From Ignavibacteriota bacterium (GTDB lineage Bacteria > Bacteroidota > Ignavibacteria > UBA10030), in the NCBI GenBank assembly GCA_022616555.1, contig JAKEEG010000014.1:1-32788 (forward strand): a stretch of 32,788 bases of DNA. The letters run 5' to 3'. How positions within the stretch are numbered: the first letter of the stretch is position 1; each line of letters starts with the position of its first letter. Shown in pieces: positions 16,405 through 23,490 of this stretch. The notes below the pieces were generated by a model. It ran no database searches, was not told the origin of the DNA, and saw only the letters and a program-made list of their open reading frames with translations. Position numbers and translations under genes: made by a program.

Positions 16405-18042
16405 TTGACAAACCCTAACTCAAAACAGCGCGTGGTGATTCTCGGCGGAGGGTTCGCAGGAGCGTACTGCGCGTACTATCTACACCTCTTCTCTCGAAGA
16501 AACGAGAGCATCGAAGTCGTTCTCATCAACCGCGAGAACTACTTCGTCTTCCAGCCGATGCTGCCCGAAATTATCTCCGGCAGTATCGGCATCCTCGATA
16601 CCGTCAGCCCTCTACGTCGTTTGCTGCCCGATACAATTCTCTACGTGCGCGATGTAGAAGCCATCGACCTTACAAACAAAAACGTCACGCTGGGGCACGG
16701 TTTCCGTCCGCGGCCGCACGTACTCCAGTACGACCATCTCGTGATCTCTCTGGGGAACGTCACTGACTTCCGCAACATGCCCGGCTTGCACGAGCACGCG
16801 CTGCCGTTCAAGAATCTCGCCGACGCGCTCTACCTGCGCAATCATCTCATCCACGTCCTCGAAGAAGCGGCAATTGAAACCGACGCCGAGCTGCGCGAGC
16901 AGTTATTGACGTTTGTCGTCGCGGGCGGCGGCTTCTCCGGTGTCGAGGTTGTTGCAGAACTGAACGACTTCGTCCGCCGAGCGGCGCGGCATTATCCCGG
17001 CATCCATTCGGACGAAATCCGCGTCGTGCTGATACACTCCGGTGAGAAAATTTTGGACAAGGAGCTTGGCAAAGACCTGAGCCTCTATGCACAAAAAATG
17101 TTGACAAAGCGCGGAGTGGAGCTCTGTTTGAACACCCGCCTGCGCACGGCTACGCCCGACTCCGCAGTGCTCTCCAGCGGCGAACGTATCCCAACCAAAA
17201 CGCTGGTTTCCACCGTTCCGTCAATGCCGCACCCGCTTGTCGAAGGATTGGAGATTCCGAAAGAAAAAGGAAAAATCAAAACCGACGCGTTCCTGCAAGT
17301 CGAAGGATTTGCGGACGTCTGGGCGATGGGCGACTGCGCTCTCGTGCCGAATCCCTCCGGCAAGGGCTTCGCTCCGCCGACGGCACAGCACGCAATCCGC
17401 CAAGCAAAGATCGTCGCGCGGAATATCGTAGCTACAACTTCCACCAAACCGAAGCGGCGATACGATTTTGAGGGGTTGGGCAAAATGGGCGCTCTCGGCT
17501 ATCGCAATGCGGTGATGGAAATCTTCGGCATCAAACAATCGGGATTCCTCGCGTGGTTTATCTGGCGCGCCATTTATTGGTGGAAACTGCCGGGCCTCGA
17601 CCGCAAGCTGAAAGTCGGGCTCTCGTGGTTCATCGATGTGCTCATCCCGCCGGAGATCGTGCAATTGAAACTCGGTACCTCGCAGGGCGTCGTACAGGCA
17701 CACTTTGAACCGGGCGAATCGGTCTTCCGCCAAGGCGACCTCGGTGACTGTCTCTATATTATCTTGAGCGGCGAGGCGGAAGTGGTGCACGAAGACAACG
17801 GAACGGATAAAGTCCTGGCTCGTCTTGGTCCCGGTGAATACTTCGGCGAGATGGCACTCCTCAACGAAAAAACCCGCGGCGCATCAATCCGTTGCACGAA
17901 AGCGATGGACGTGCTGACGCTTCGCAAAGGCGACTTCAAAGCGCTCGTCGCCAACCTGCCCGACTTGCGCAGAGGCTTCGAGTCAGTAATGGAGAAACGT
18001 ATGAGCGAGCTGCAGAATTTTTTCAAGAAGGATGCGAATTAA
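16405..18042 (+). CDS. ndh: Type II NADH dehydrogenase fused to a cyclic-nucleotide-binding domain
   Basis: NDH-2 passes electrons from NADH to quinone through FAD at the inner face of the membrane without pumping protons. From the TTG at 16405 the protein has 545 residues. The FAD-binding GGGFAG is at 14-19, the NADH site VVAGGGFSGVEVV at about 170-182 and the second FAD motif MGDCALVP near 307. An amphipathic aromatic stretch (FLAWFIWRAIYWWKLPG) probably docks the enzyme to the membrane. Residues about 430-535 form a cNMP-binding domain with GDLGDCLYIILSGEAEVVHE and the phosphate cassette FGEMALLNEKTRGAS, which keeps the Glu and Arg that bind cyclic nucleotide. I chose TTG because the longer frame from ATG 16243 adds 54 residues translated from the palindrome and spacer. 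No strong ribosome site supports either start. Confidence 0.93.
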   Translation: MTNPNSKQRVVILGGGFAGAYCAYYLHLFSRRNESIEVVLINRENYFVFQPMLPEIISGSIGILDTVSPLRRLLPDTILYVRDVEAIDLTNKNVTLGHGFRPRPHVLQYDHLVISLGNVTDFRNMPGLHEHALPFKNLADALYLRNHLIHVLEEAAIETDAELREQLLTFVVAGGGFSGVEVVAELNDFVRRAARHYPGIHSDEIRVVLIHSGEKILDKELGKDLSLYAQKMLTKRGVELCLNTRLRTATPDSAVLSSGERIPTKTLVSTVPSMPHPLVEGLEIPKEKGKIKTDAFLQVEGFADVWAMGDCALVPNPSGKGFAPPTAQHAIRQAKIVARNIVATTSTKPKRRYDFEGLGKMGALGYRNAVMEIFGIKQSGFLAWFIWRAIYWWKLPGLDRKLKVGLSWFIDVLIPPEIVQLKLGTSQGVVQAHFEPGESVFRQGDLGDCLYIILSGEAEVVHEDNGTDKVLARLGPGEYFGEMALLNEKTRGASIRCTKAMDVLTLRKGDFKALVANLPDLRRGFESVMEKRMSELQNFFKKDAN

Positions 18043-18092
18043 GCAAAGGCATGTCAAATAAAATGCTTCATCAATCTACTTTGGACCCAAGT

Positions 18093-18135
18093 TGTCCCCC
18101 TATCAGGGGGACGCGACGTTTTCCGTCGCAGGGGG
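18093..18135. repeat. Modular palindromic repeat (family A), partial copy 2
   Basis: GTCCCCCT/AGGGGGAC is followed by the slot-2 hairpin GCGACG/CGTCGC and AGGGGG. Only the right half of the repeat frame is present. Confidence 0.7.
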
Positions 18136-18185
18136 TTTAAACGTAGGAACATTCCTACCAGCGTCTACGAAGATTGGGCCGGACA

Positions 18186-18203
18186 GTGATATATATCATC
18201 GCC
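18186..18203. repeat. Possible degraded copy of the REP-like palindrome
   Basis: GTGATATATATCATCGCC shares the GATATATATC core and the TCGCC end with the perfect 24-bp palindrome but has lost the left arm. It may be a decayed copy; chance resemblance of an AT core is possible. Confidence 0.35.
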
Positions 18204-18237
18204 TACGCAAAACAGCCCTAATGGCCGGGCAGGAACG

Positions 18238-18266
18238 TTTGTAAGTCTCTTATTTTCTCGTATATT
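18238..18266 (+). promoter_or_regulatory. Possible promoter of the deoC operon
   Basis: TTTGTA (18238-18243; or TTGTAA one base on), a 17-base spacer and TATATT (18261-18266) place the transcript start around 18273, leaving almost no leader before the ATG at 18278. Confidence 0.4.
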
Positions 18267-18277
18267 ATTACAGTTAT

Positions 18278-19180
18278 ATGCCCTCTCCTGCAACATTAGA
18301 ACGCCTGAACCCGGTTGACCGGGACCGCATCGTCAAGCTCATCGACGAGGTTATCAAGGAAACCAATGCATACCTGTGCTGTGAAGACGGCGTGTGCTCG
18401 GATAACCTCTGCGTCGTCCATAATAAAGAGGGCGTGCGGAACGTCGTCCAGAGCGGCGCCGACCGTATCTCCGCAGGCGTAGGTCTGAAGCACGCGGAGT
18501 TCGACGTAGCCATCGCTCAGATGATCGACCATACTTTATTAAAGCCCGAAGCAACGCTCCAGCAGGTAGAGGAACTCTGCGCCGAGGCAAAGCAGTATAG
18601 CTTCGCCAGCGTCTGCGTGAACCCCTCCTATGTGAAGCGCTGCGCGCAACTGTTGCGGGGCACAACCGTAAAAGTATGTACCGTAATAGGTTTCCCGCTC
18701 GGGGCGACCTCTACGGAAGCCAAGGTTGCCGAAGCCCAAATCGCTCTGCGAGATGGAGCGCGTGAACTAGATATGGTGATCAACGTGGGGATGCTCAAGT
18801 CCGAAAACGATGCGTATGTGGAACAAGATATCCGCTCGCTCGCAAGCCTTGTCCGCCGTTCAGGCGCGTTGCTCAAAGTAATTATCGAAACAGGATTGCT
18901 GACTGACGAAGAAAAAGTCCGCGCGTGTGTTCTTGCTAAACGCGCGGGCGCGGATTTCGTGAAAACTTCAACCGGATTTTCCAAAGGCGGCGCGACGGCG
19001 GGCGACATACGCTTGATGCGAAAAGTAGTAGGCAGTACGCTTGGTGTTAAGGCATCGGGCGGCGTCCGAACGCAAGAGCAAGCGAAAGAATTGATCGAGA
19101 GCGGCGCGGACCGTATCGGCGCAAGTGCGAGCGTGAAGATTGTGCTGGGGGAAAAAGAATCCACTGCACAAGGTTATTGA
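18278..19180 (+). CDS. deoC: Deoxyribose-phosphate aldolase with cysteine-rich N-terminal extension
   Basis: DeoC splits 2-deoxyribose 5-phosphate into acetaldehyde and glyceraldehyde 3-phosphate in nucleoside breakdown. The core (from about residue 78) has [16 protein letters not shown], the proton-relay [10 protein letters not shown], the Schiff-base Lys229 in VKTSTGF and GVKASGGVR near the end. The protein is 300 residues, against about 220-260 for the usual enzyme. The extra 75 residues carry four clustered cysteines (34, 35, 40, 45: [13 protein letters not shown]), which could bind metal or form disulfides. The extension also holds SGADRIS (59-65), a near copy of SGADRIG (275-281) in the C-terminal phosphate-binding part. 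The downstream lipoprotein starts three bases after the stop. The enzyme call is sure; the role of the extension is unknown. Confidence 0.94.
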   Translation: MPSPATLERLNPVDRDRIVKLIDEVIKETNAYLCCEDGVCSDNLCVVHNKEGVRNVVQSGADRISAGVGLKHAEFDVAIAQMIDHTLLKPEATLQQVEELCAEAKQYSFASVCVNPSYVKRCAQLLRGTTVKVCTVIGFPLGATSTEAKVAEAQIALRDGARELDMVINVGMLKSENDAYVEQDIRSLASLVRRSGALLKVIIETGLLTDEEKVRACVLAKRAGADFVKTSTGFSKGGATAGDIRLMRKVVGSTLGVKASGGVRTQEQAKELIESGADRIGASASVKIVLGEKESTAQGY

Positions 19181-19183
19181 GTA

Positions 19184-19645
19184 ATGAATCATTCCCTGAC
19201 ATTCTTCTTCTGTGTGTTGCTCGTAACAATGCTGAGCGCGTGCAGCGCATCCGACGAGACAGCACAGCAGGCTGACGGCGCGAGAACTCCCGCAGGGGCA
19301 AACGCATTCACAACGAAACAAGATACCGTCGTGGCATCGGTGGTGACGCAACTAAAACCCACCGCCCGCGTGCTATCCTCAAAAGCTACGGTATCGAATG
19401 TCGCGTTCACGATACAAGTCGGCGCGTTCAACAAGCCACAGCACGCATTGAAAGCGCAGCACACTGCCAAGTCCCGCTTCAACACGTTCCCCGTGTTCAA
19501 TCAGTTCGAGCCGTCGATGAAAGTGTACCGCGTGAGCATCGGAAAATTCGACAGCCGCGAAGAGGCTCTCCGCATCTTGAAGCATGTCATGTTATCGTAT
19601 CCCGAGGAGTATCAGGAGTGCTGGCTCAATATCATCGCGAAGTAG
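19184..19645 (+). CDS. SPOR-domain lipoprotein
   Basis: A 153-residue lipoprotein. The hydrophobic signal FFFCVLLVTML ends in the lipobox LSAC, so Cys20 is the probable lipidated residue. After a low-complexity linker, the last 80 residues form a SPOR domain (FTIQVGAFNKPQHALKAQ to YRVSIGKFDSREEALRIL). SPOR domains bind denuded peptidoglycan strands, often at the division site. It starts three bases after deoC and is probably in the same transcript, although no functional link with deoC is evident. A second SPOR lipoprotein follows. Confidence 0.88.
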   Translation: MNHSLTFFFCVLLVTMLSACSASDETAQQADGARTPAGANAFTTKQDTVVASVVTQLKPTARVLSSKATVSNVAFTIQVGAFNKPQHALKAQHTAKSRFNTFPVFNQFEPSMKVYRVSIGKFDSREEALRILKHVMLSYPEEYQECWLNIIAK

Positions 19646-19670
19646 GACCAATCACAAAAACAAAAAGTTT

Positions 19671-19737
19671 GTCATGCCCGCAGATTTTAAGCGGGCATCC
19701 ATCAGGTGGATTCCCGACTAAAGCATTCGGGAATGAC
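19671..19737. repeat. Composite inverted repeat (GTCATGCCCGC type) between the SPOR genes
   Basis: GTCATGCCCG and CGGGAATGAC mark the ends. It contains GCCCGC/GCGGGC and the perfect hairpin ATTCCCGA/TTCGGGAAT (19710-19734). A close relative of that hairpin lies at 29405-29429, with paired base changes. Confidence 0.7.
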
Positions 19738-19752
19738 TTGTGGGGGATTTTT

Positions 19753-20289
19753 TTGAAGCATATCCAAAAAGTTTCTTTACTGTTTATGTTTTTTTTGAGC
19801 GCGTGTTCGGCTTCGCGCGAGACACCGGCATCGTCGCCGCGGCAACAATCGACAGTGGAAGGACAAGAGCGGTCAACGCTCGCGGAGTACGAAGCGTCAT
19901 TCCGTCCATCGAACTACGACGAAAACGTTGAGCTCGCAAAAAAACGCGCGTCCGGCATAACTGCCACAACAGGAAACACCGCGCGCCCTGACAGCACGAG
20001 TGTTGAAGAAGTGACCGCACTGGGATTTCGCATCCAGATTTTTGCCAGCGCAAACATCTATGAAGCGAACTCGGCAAAACTAGCTGCCGCTGGGATCATC
20101 ACCAAAGATTCACTCTACGTCATTTACGACCCGCCGGTGTATAAAGTACGCGTCGGCGATTATGCCACACGCTTCGACGCCAACCGCGCGCTCCCGACTA
20201 TCGTTGAGCTCGGCTATCCCGATGCGTGGGTCGTGAACGATAAAATTATCAAGCGGAAGGTTACTGTTATTAAACGGCCGGGGAATTGA
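19753..20289 (+). CDS. Second SPOR-domain lipoprotein
   Basis: From TTG 19753 the protein has 178 residues and begins KHIQKVSLLFMFFLSACSAS, a lipoprotein signal with the lipobox LSAC. A linker follows, and the SPOR domain covers the C-terminal half (LGFRIQIFASANIYEANSAK to YKVRVGDYATRFDANRALP). I chose the TTG because GGGGGA lies about six bases upstream and the signal peptide starts there. The longer frame from 19618 would translate the inverted repeat between the two genes. It probably binds peptidoglycan, like its upstream neighbour. The two SPOR domains are clearly different in sequence, so this is not a recent duplication. Confidence 0.85.
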   Translation: MKHIQKVSLLFMFFLSACSASRETPASSPRQQSTVEGQERSTLAEYEASFRPSNYDENVELAKKRASGITATTGNTARPDSTSVEEVTALGFRIQIFASANIYEANSAKLAAAGIITKDSLYVIYDPPVYKVRVGDYATRFDANRALPTIVELGYPDAWVVNDKIIKRKVTVIKRPGN

Positions 20290-20305
20290 TAAATATTTTT
20301 GCACC

Positions 20306-20345
20306 AAACACAAAAGCCCGACTTACCAGTCGGGCTTTTGTGTTT
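20306..20345. terminator. Strong terminator after the deoC-SPOR genes
   Basis: An 18-bp perfect stem (20306-20323 with 20328-20345) around the loop TACC contains AAGCCCGACT/AGTCGGGCTT followed by TTTTGTGTTT. It is a classic rho-independent terminator that can work on both strands. Confidence 0.93.
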
Positions 20346-20432
20346 ATATAACTATCACGAATTGAGCATTACTTGGAAATACCATTGCCGGGTAAAAGCA
20401 TGGCACAGCAGGTTAAATCTCGAAGCAAGGTC

Positions 20433-20581
20433 AACCACCCCGTCCGCCTCCCCGACAAAAAACGTCGTAACGGGTCGGCGGACACCCCTCCTTTAGTAAG
20501 GAGGGGAAAAAGCATTGGCCGAAAACTTTGTCCCCCTAATCAAGGGGGACGCGTCCTGAGCCTGTCGAAGGACGCAGGGGG
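20433..20581. repeat. Modular palindromic repeat (family A), copy 3
   Basis: It begins AACCACCCC and ends GCAGGGGG. Slot 1 holds a hairpin with GTCCGCC/GGCGGAC arms and inner stems; slot 2 holds GCGTCC/GGACGC with CTGAGCCTGTCGAAGG in its loop. The middle has CTCCTTTAGTAAGGAG and GTCCCCCTAATCAAGGGGGAC-type stems. The repeat fills the gene-free gap between the SPOR lipoprotein and the acyl-CoA synthetase. Confidence 0.8.
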
Positions 20582-20625
20582 TCTTAATAGGCATTTTTCT
20601 TCTTGTAACTAAAACAAGTCTCTTG

Positions 20626-20700
20626 CTGGGAGGGAGTTCCTACTCCCGACCTACAAAAAATCCGCTTTGATCTCTCGTTTCAGCGTAAATCCGCGTCCCA
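20626..20700. repeat. Fragments of two other repeat families
   Basis: CTGGGAGGGAG with CTCCCGACC (20626-20651) is half of the element at 9649. The following stretch with AAATCCGC and AAATCCGCGTCCCATT (to about 20700) resembles one side of the inverted repeats at 5268 and 9093. Confidence 0.55.
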
Positions 20701-20717
20701 TTTCTTTCAGTTTATTC

Positions 20718-22529
20718 CTACGCCACCTTTTCGTACATCTTCTCAATCAAATGAGCAAACTTCTGCTCCACCACTTTCCGCTTCACCTTCTGCGTCGGCG
20801 TGATCTCCCCACCCTCCACAGTCAGCTGCTGCGGCAAGAGCTCAAATCGCCGCACGCGCTCGTAGTTCGGCATGTCTTTTTGGATGCCGTCAATCTCCTT
20901 CTGGAACAACTTCCGCACCTCCATGTGCGCAACGAGCTCCGCTTCGTTGGCGCCCTGTATTCCCTGCCCCCTCGCCCAATCTTTGAGGATATCGAATTCC
21001 GGCACAATCAGCGCTGTGAGAAACATTCTTCCATCGCCCACGAGCACGAACTGGTCAATGAACTTGCTCTCGAGGAAATGATTCTCAATCGGCTGCGGCG
21101 CGATGTTCTTTCCGCCCGAGCTGACAAACAAATGCTTCTTCCGGTCCGTAATCATCAAATGCCCCTCCGGATCGAACATCCCCACATCGCCCGTGTGGAA
21201 CCATCCCTCCTTGTCAATCACTTCCGCCGTCGCAGACGAATTATTATAGTAACCTTTCATAATGTTGGGGCCACGCGCCAAAATTTCTCCGTCGTCTGCG
21301 ATTTTAATTTCCACGTTTGGTATTGGCCTGCCCACTGTACCGAATTTATAATCATCCAGTCGGTTCACCGTCAGTACGGGCGAGGTTTCCGTCAAGCCGT
21401 AGCCTTCTATGATTTGAATGCCGACTGCTTCGAAAAATTCTCCGAGCATCTTCGGCAGCGCGGCGCCGCCGGAAACAAAGAACCGTATCTTTCCGCCTGT
21501 GCGCTCTTTTAACTTCGAGAACACGAGTTTGTTAGCAATCGCATGCTTTGCTTTGAGAACGGGTGAGACAGAGCCTTTGCGCTTTGCTTTCGCATATTCT
21601 TTGCCGACTCCTACCGCCCAGTGGAAAATTTTCTGCTTCGTCGGCGGCGTGCTTTCGACGTTCTTCAGGATGCGGCTATGGATGCGCTCGAACAATCGCG
21701 GCACCGTCGTAACAATAGTAGGGCGTATTTCCAACAAATTATCGCGCACGGTCTCAACGCTTTCCGCGTACGCAATCAACACTCCGCACGACATCGCCGT
21801 GTAGTAGCCCGCCATCCGCTCGAACGAATGGCACAGCGGCAGAAACGACAGGAACACATCCTCCGGACCGAACGGAATAGCTCTTGCCGACTCCTGAATA
21901 TTCGACGCCATATTATGGTGCGTCAGCATCACCCCTTTGGGGTTGCCGGTGGTACCGGAAGTATAGATAATCGTGAGCAAATCCTCGGGTTTCGGGCGTT
22001 TGGCGTACTCCTGAAACTTACCCGGGTTCGCCTTTTGCTGTTCGGATCCTCTATTATAGATATGGGTATAAGTGAGCGCACCGCCCGCCGCGTCTTTTTC
22101 ATTCATGATAATGATGTGCTCGAGCGTCTTCACTTCCTTCTGGATCTTCAGCACCTTTTGCAGTTGGAAGGTATTCGACACGATTGCCGTCTTGACGCCC
22201 GCATCGTTGAAAATAAATTCGATTTGCTTCGGCGTCAGCGTCGGATAAATCGGCACATCGACCACGCCGAGGCAGACCATAGCCATATCGGCGACGATCC
22301 ACTCTGGGCGGTTCTCGGCGATAATCCCGCACCGGTCGCCTTTGGTGATGCCCAGCGCGGCAAGACCGAGAGCGAACAGCTCAACGTTCCGCGTATACTC
22401 TTTATAAGAGATGCCCTGGTACTTCTTATCGACCTTATACATCAGCATGGGGCGCTCTTCGTTTGCAAAATGCGCCATCGTCTTCTCGAACATCTCACTG
22501 ATCGTCGAAAAGCTCACGATTGTTGCCAT
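20718..22529 (-). CDS. Long-chain fatty acid--CoA ligase (AMP-forming)
   Basis: A 603-residue ANL-superfamily enzyme that activates long-chain fatty acids through an acyl-AMP to acyl-CoA. The ATP loop TIIYTSGTTGNPKG lies at 187-199. SGGAALP and IEGYGLTETSP form the acyl-adenylate pocket, and GWFHTGDVG with ITDRKKHLFVSSGGKNIAP contains the adenylation aspartate and hinge. The catalytic lysine region lies near the C terminus (GGEITPTQKVKRKVV). The length and motifs place it with the COG1022 (FAA1-like) enzymes rather than the short FadD type. It is transcribed alone, with a 960-base gap upstream of its start. Confidence 0.94.
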   Translation of the reverse strand: MATIVSFSTISEMFEKTMAHFANEERPMLMYKVDKKYQGISYKEYTRNVELFALGLAALGITKGDRCGIIAENRPEWIVADMAMVCLGVVDVPIYPTLTPKQIEFIFNDAGVKTAIVSNTFQLQKVLKIQKEVKTLEHIIIMNEKDAAGGALTYTHIYNRGSEQQKANPGKFQEYAKRPKPEDLLTIIYTSGTTGNPKGVMLTHHNMASNIQESARAIPFGPEDVFLSFLPLCHSFERMAGYYTAMSCGVLIAYAESVETVRDNLLEIRPTIVTTVPRLFERIHSRILKNVESTPPTKQKIFHWAVGVGKEYAKAKRKGSVSPVLKAKHAIANKLVFSKLKERTGGKIRFFVSGGAALPKMLGEFFEAVGIQIIEGYGLTETSPVLTVNRLDDYKFGTVGRPIPNVEIKIADDGEILARGPNIMKGYYNNSSATAEVIDKEGWFHTGDVGMFDPEGHLMITDRKKHLFVSSGGKNIAPQPIENHFLESKFIDQFVLVGDGRMFLTALIVPEFDILKDWARGQGIQGANEAELVAHMEVRKLFQKEIDGIQKDMPNYERVRRFELLPQQLTVEGGEITPTQKVKRKVVEQKFAHLIEKMYEKVA

Positions 22530-22692
22530 GAAGTATCCCGTAAAAAGTGATACAAATAGGTGCTAAGGTACGGCTCCAACAGAAATAGGCTAGAAACCTC
22601 CGCCATAATAATGAAGATTGTGGACTTAACCCAGTTCGTTCTAGTGTCGTTTCTAACAAATCATATTGTGTGTGGGCTTAAGGATAAACAGT

Positions 22693-22823
22693 AACCACCC
22701 CGTCCCGCTGTAAACAGCGGGACACCCCTCTTGGTTAGGAGGGGAAAAAGCGCCGGAAAAGCTCTTTGTCCCCCTATCCAAGGGGGGACGCGTTCTGGTT
22801 ACTTGTAACTGGAACACGGGGGG
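22693..22823. repeat. Modular palindromic repeat (family A), copy 4
   Basis: The most complete copy. Slot 1 is the 10-bp perfect hairpin GTCCCGCTGT/ACAGCGGGAC. The middle stems are CCTCTTGGTTAGGAGG and GTCCCCCTATCCAAGGGGG. Slot 2 is GTTC/GAAC enclosing GGTTAC/GTAACT. It lies alone in the gap between the acyl-CoA synthetase and nrdJ. Confidence 0.8.
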
Positions 22824-23200
22824 TTTCCATTATCGAAAGAACCACAAGATTGCCTAACGCAGCCACGGTTCATATCGTGATGGGTACAGCTGCTTCCGGT
22901 CACGGATTGTACCTAGAGCATCGAGGCAGCTTACTTTAAACGCCGCTCAAAATTAATGTATCGCTCGTGTAGATGCAACTGAAATCGTTCCCCCGCCATA
23001 TCTTACGAGATTTCCGGCCAGCACTTGAACTCCCCCTGCTATCTCTTGTGCCACAACGTGCTCCGGGCATTCATTGAACGTTCATCGCCCCTCGTAATCA
23101 ATTGAAACCGAGGGGTATCCCCTCTACAGAGAAAATTTTACACAACGTAAGTCCTGTAAACTTCTAAGGATAAAGGTCTTGACAAAAAAATTTTCAGATT
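22824..23200. other. Gene-free stretch upstream of the nrdJ leader
   Basis: I find no convincing coding frame here on either strand. A short hairpin GAGGGG/CCCCTC lies near 23110-23125. A second TTGACA at 23179 has no good -10 partner. Nothing else is recognisable. Confidence 0.5.
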
Positions 23201-23204
23201 TAAC

Positions 23205-23233
23205 TTGACAAAAGACCGCGAAGCTCCTATATT
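23205..23233 (+). promoter_or_regulatory. Consensus sigma70-like promoter of nrdJ
   Basis: A perfect TTGACA (23205-23210), a 17-base spacer and TATATT (23228-23233) predict a start near 23240, which would give a leader of about 250 bases before nrdJ. It is the best promoter in the window. Confidence 0.75.
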
Positions 23234-23241
23234 CACAACCA

Positions 23242-23337
23242 GTTGCATTAGCTAGTCCTGAAGGCAGTATCCTTCCCGACCGTAGAGAGGCTAAGACAAA
23301 GCGGCAAATGAGCATATGTTCCAAAGGCTAATGCGAC
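23242..23337 (+). ncRNA. Candidate structured leader RNA of nrdJ
   Basis: Starting right at the predicted transcript start, GTTGCATTAGC (23242-23252) pairs with GCTAATGCGAC (23327-23337) to close an 11-bp stem with one G-U pair. Inside, GTC/GAC and GAAGG/CCTTC (23255-23280) form a two-step hairpin with the loop CAGTAT. The 3' part (23281-23326) is purine-rich, like a ligand-binding junction. The long leader, closed domain and position before a B12-dependent gene suggest a riboswitch or other cis-regulator. I could not match it to the cobalamin riboswitch consensus. A candidate RNA called nrdJ has, as I recall, been described from comparative genomics; I cannot say whether this is one. Confidence 0.45.
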
Positions 23338-23490
23338 CTCGCCCCTTTCGTTCTCAAACAGACTTGACATAAGTTAACAGCTCCATCCGCTTCCCTGCGT
23401 CTTTTGACCTACAGGGGATACAGGATGGCTTTTTGATTCGAGTATAGTAGTTTCAACATCATTAATAACCTCTAAATAACGGAGAGCCCA

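Noticed and set aside
18278-18511. DeoC extension as a microcompartment-targeting peptide
   Set aside because: No shell protein or other microcompartment gene is in the window, and the segment is cysteine-rich rather than a simple amphipathic helix.
19618-19752. Upstream extension of the second SPOR lipoprotein
   Set aside because: It would translate the inverted repeat and bury the lipoprotein signal; the TTG at 19753 has a GGGGGA site and puts the signal at the N terminus.
20373-20612. 79-residue plus-strand reading frame
   Set aside because: It translates the modular palindromic repeat (stretches such as TPPLVRRGK and LCPPNQGG) and has no ribosome site; frames of this kind are by-products of such repeats.
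23242-23337. tRNA gene
   Set aside because: The closing stem is tRNA-like in length, but there is no T-arm (GTTCRA) or anticodon arm in the right place.
23205-23490. Classical cobalamin riboswitch
   Set aside because: The conserved B12-box type words (for example GCCACTG followed by GGGAAGG) were not found; only an unassigned structured leader is claimed.
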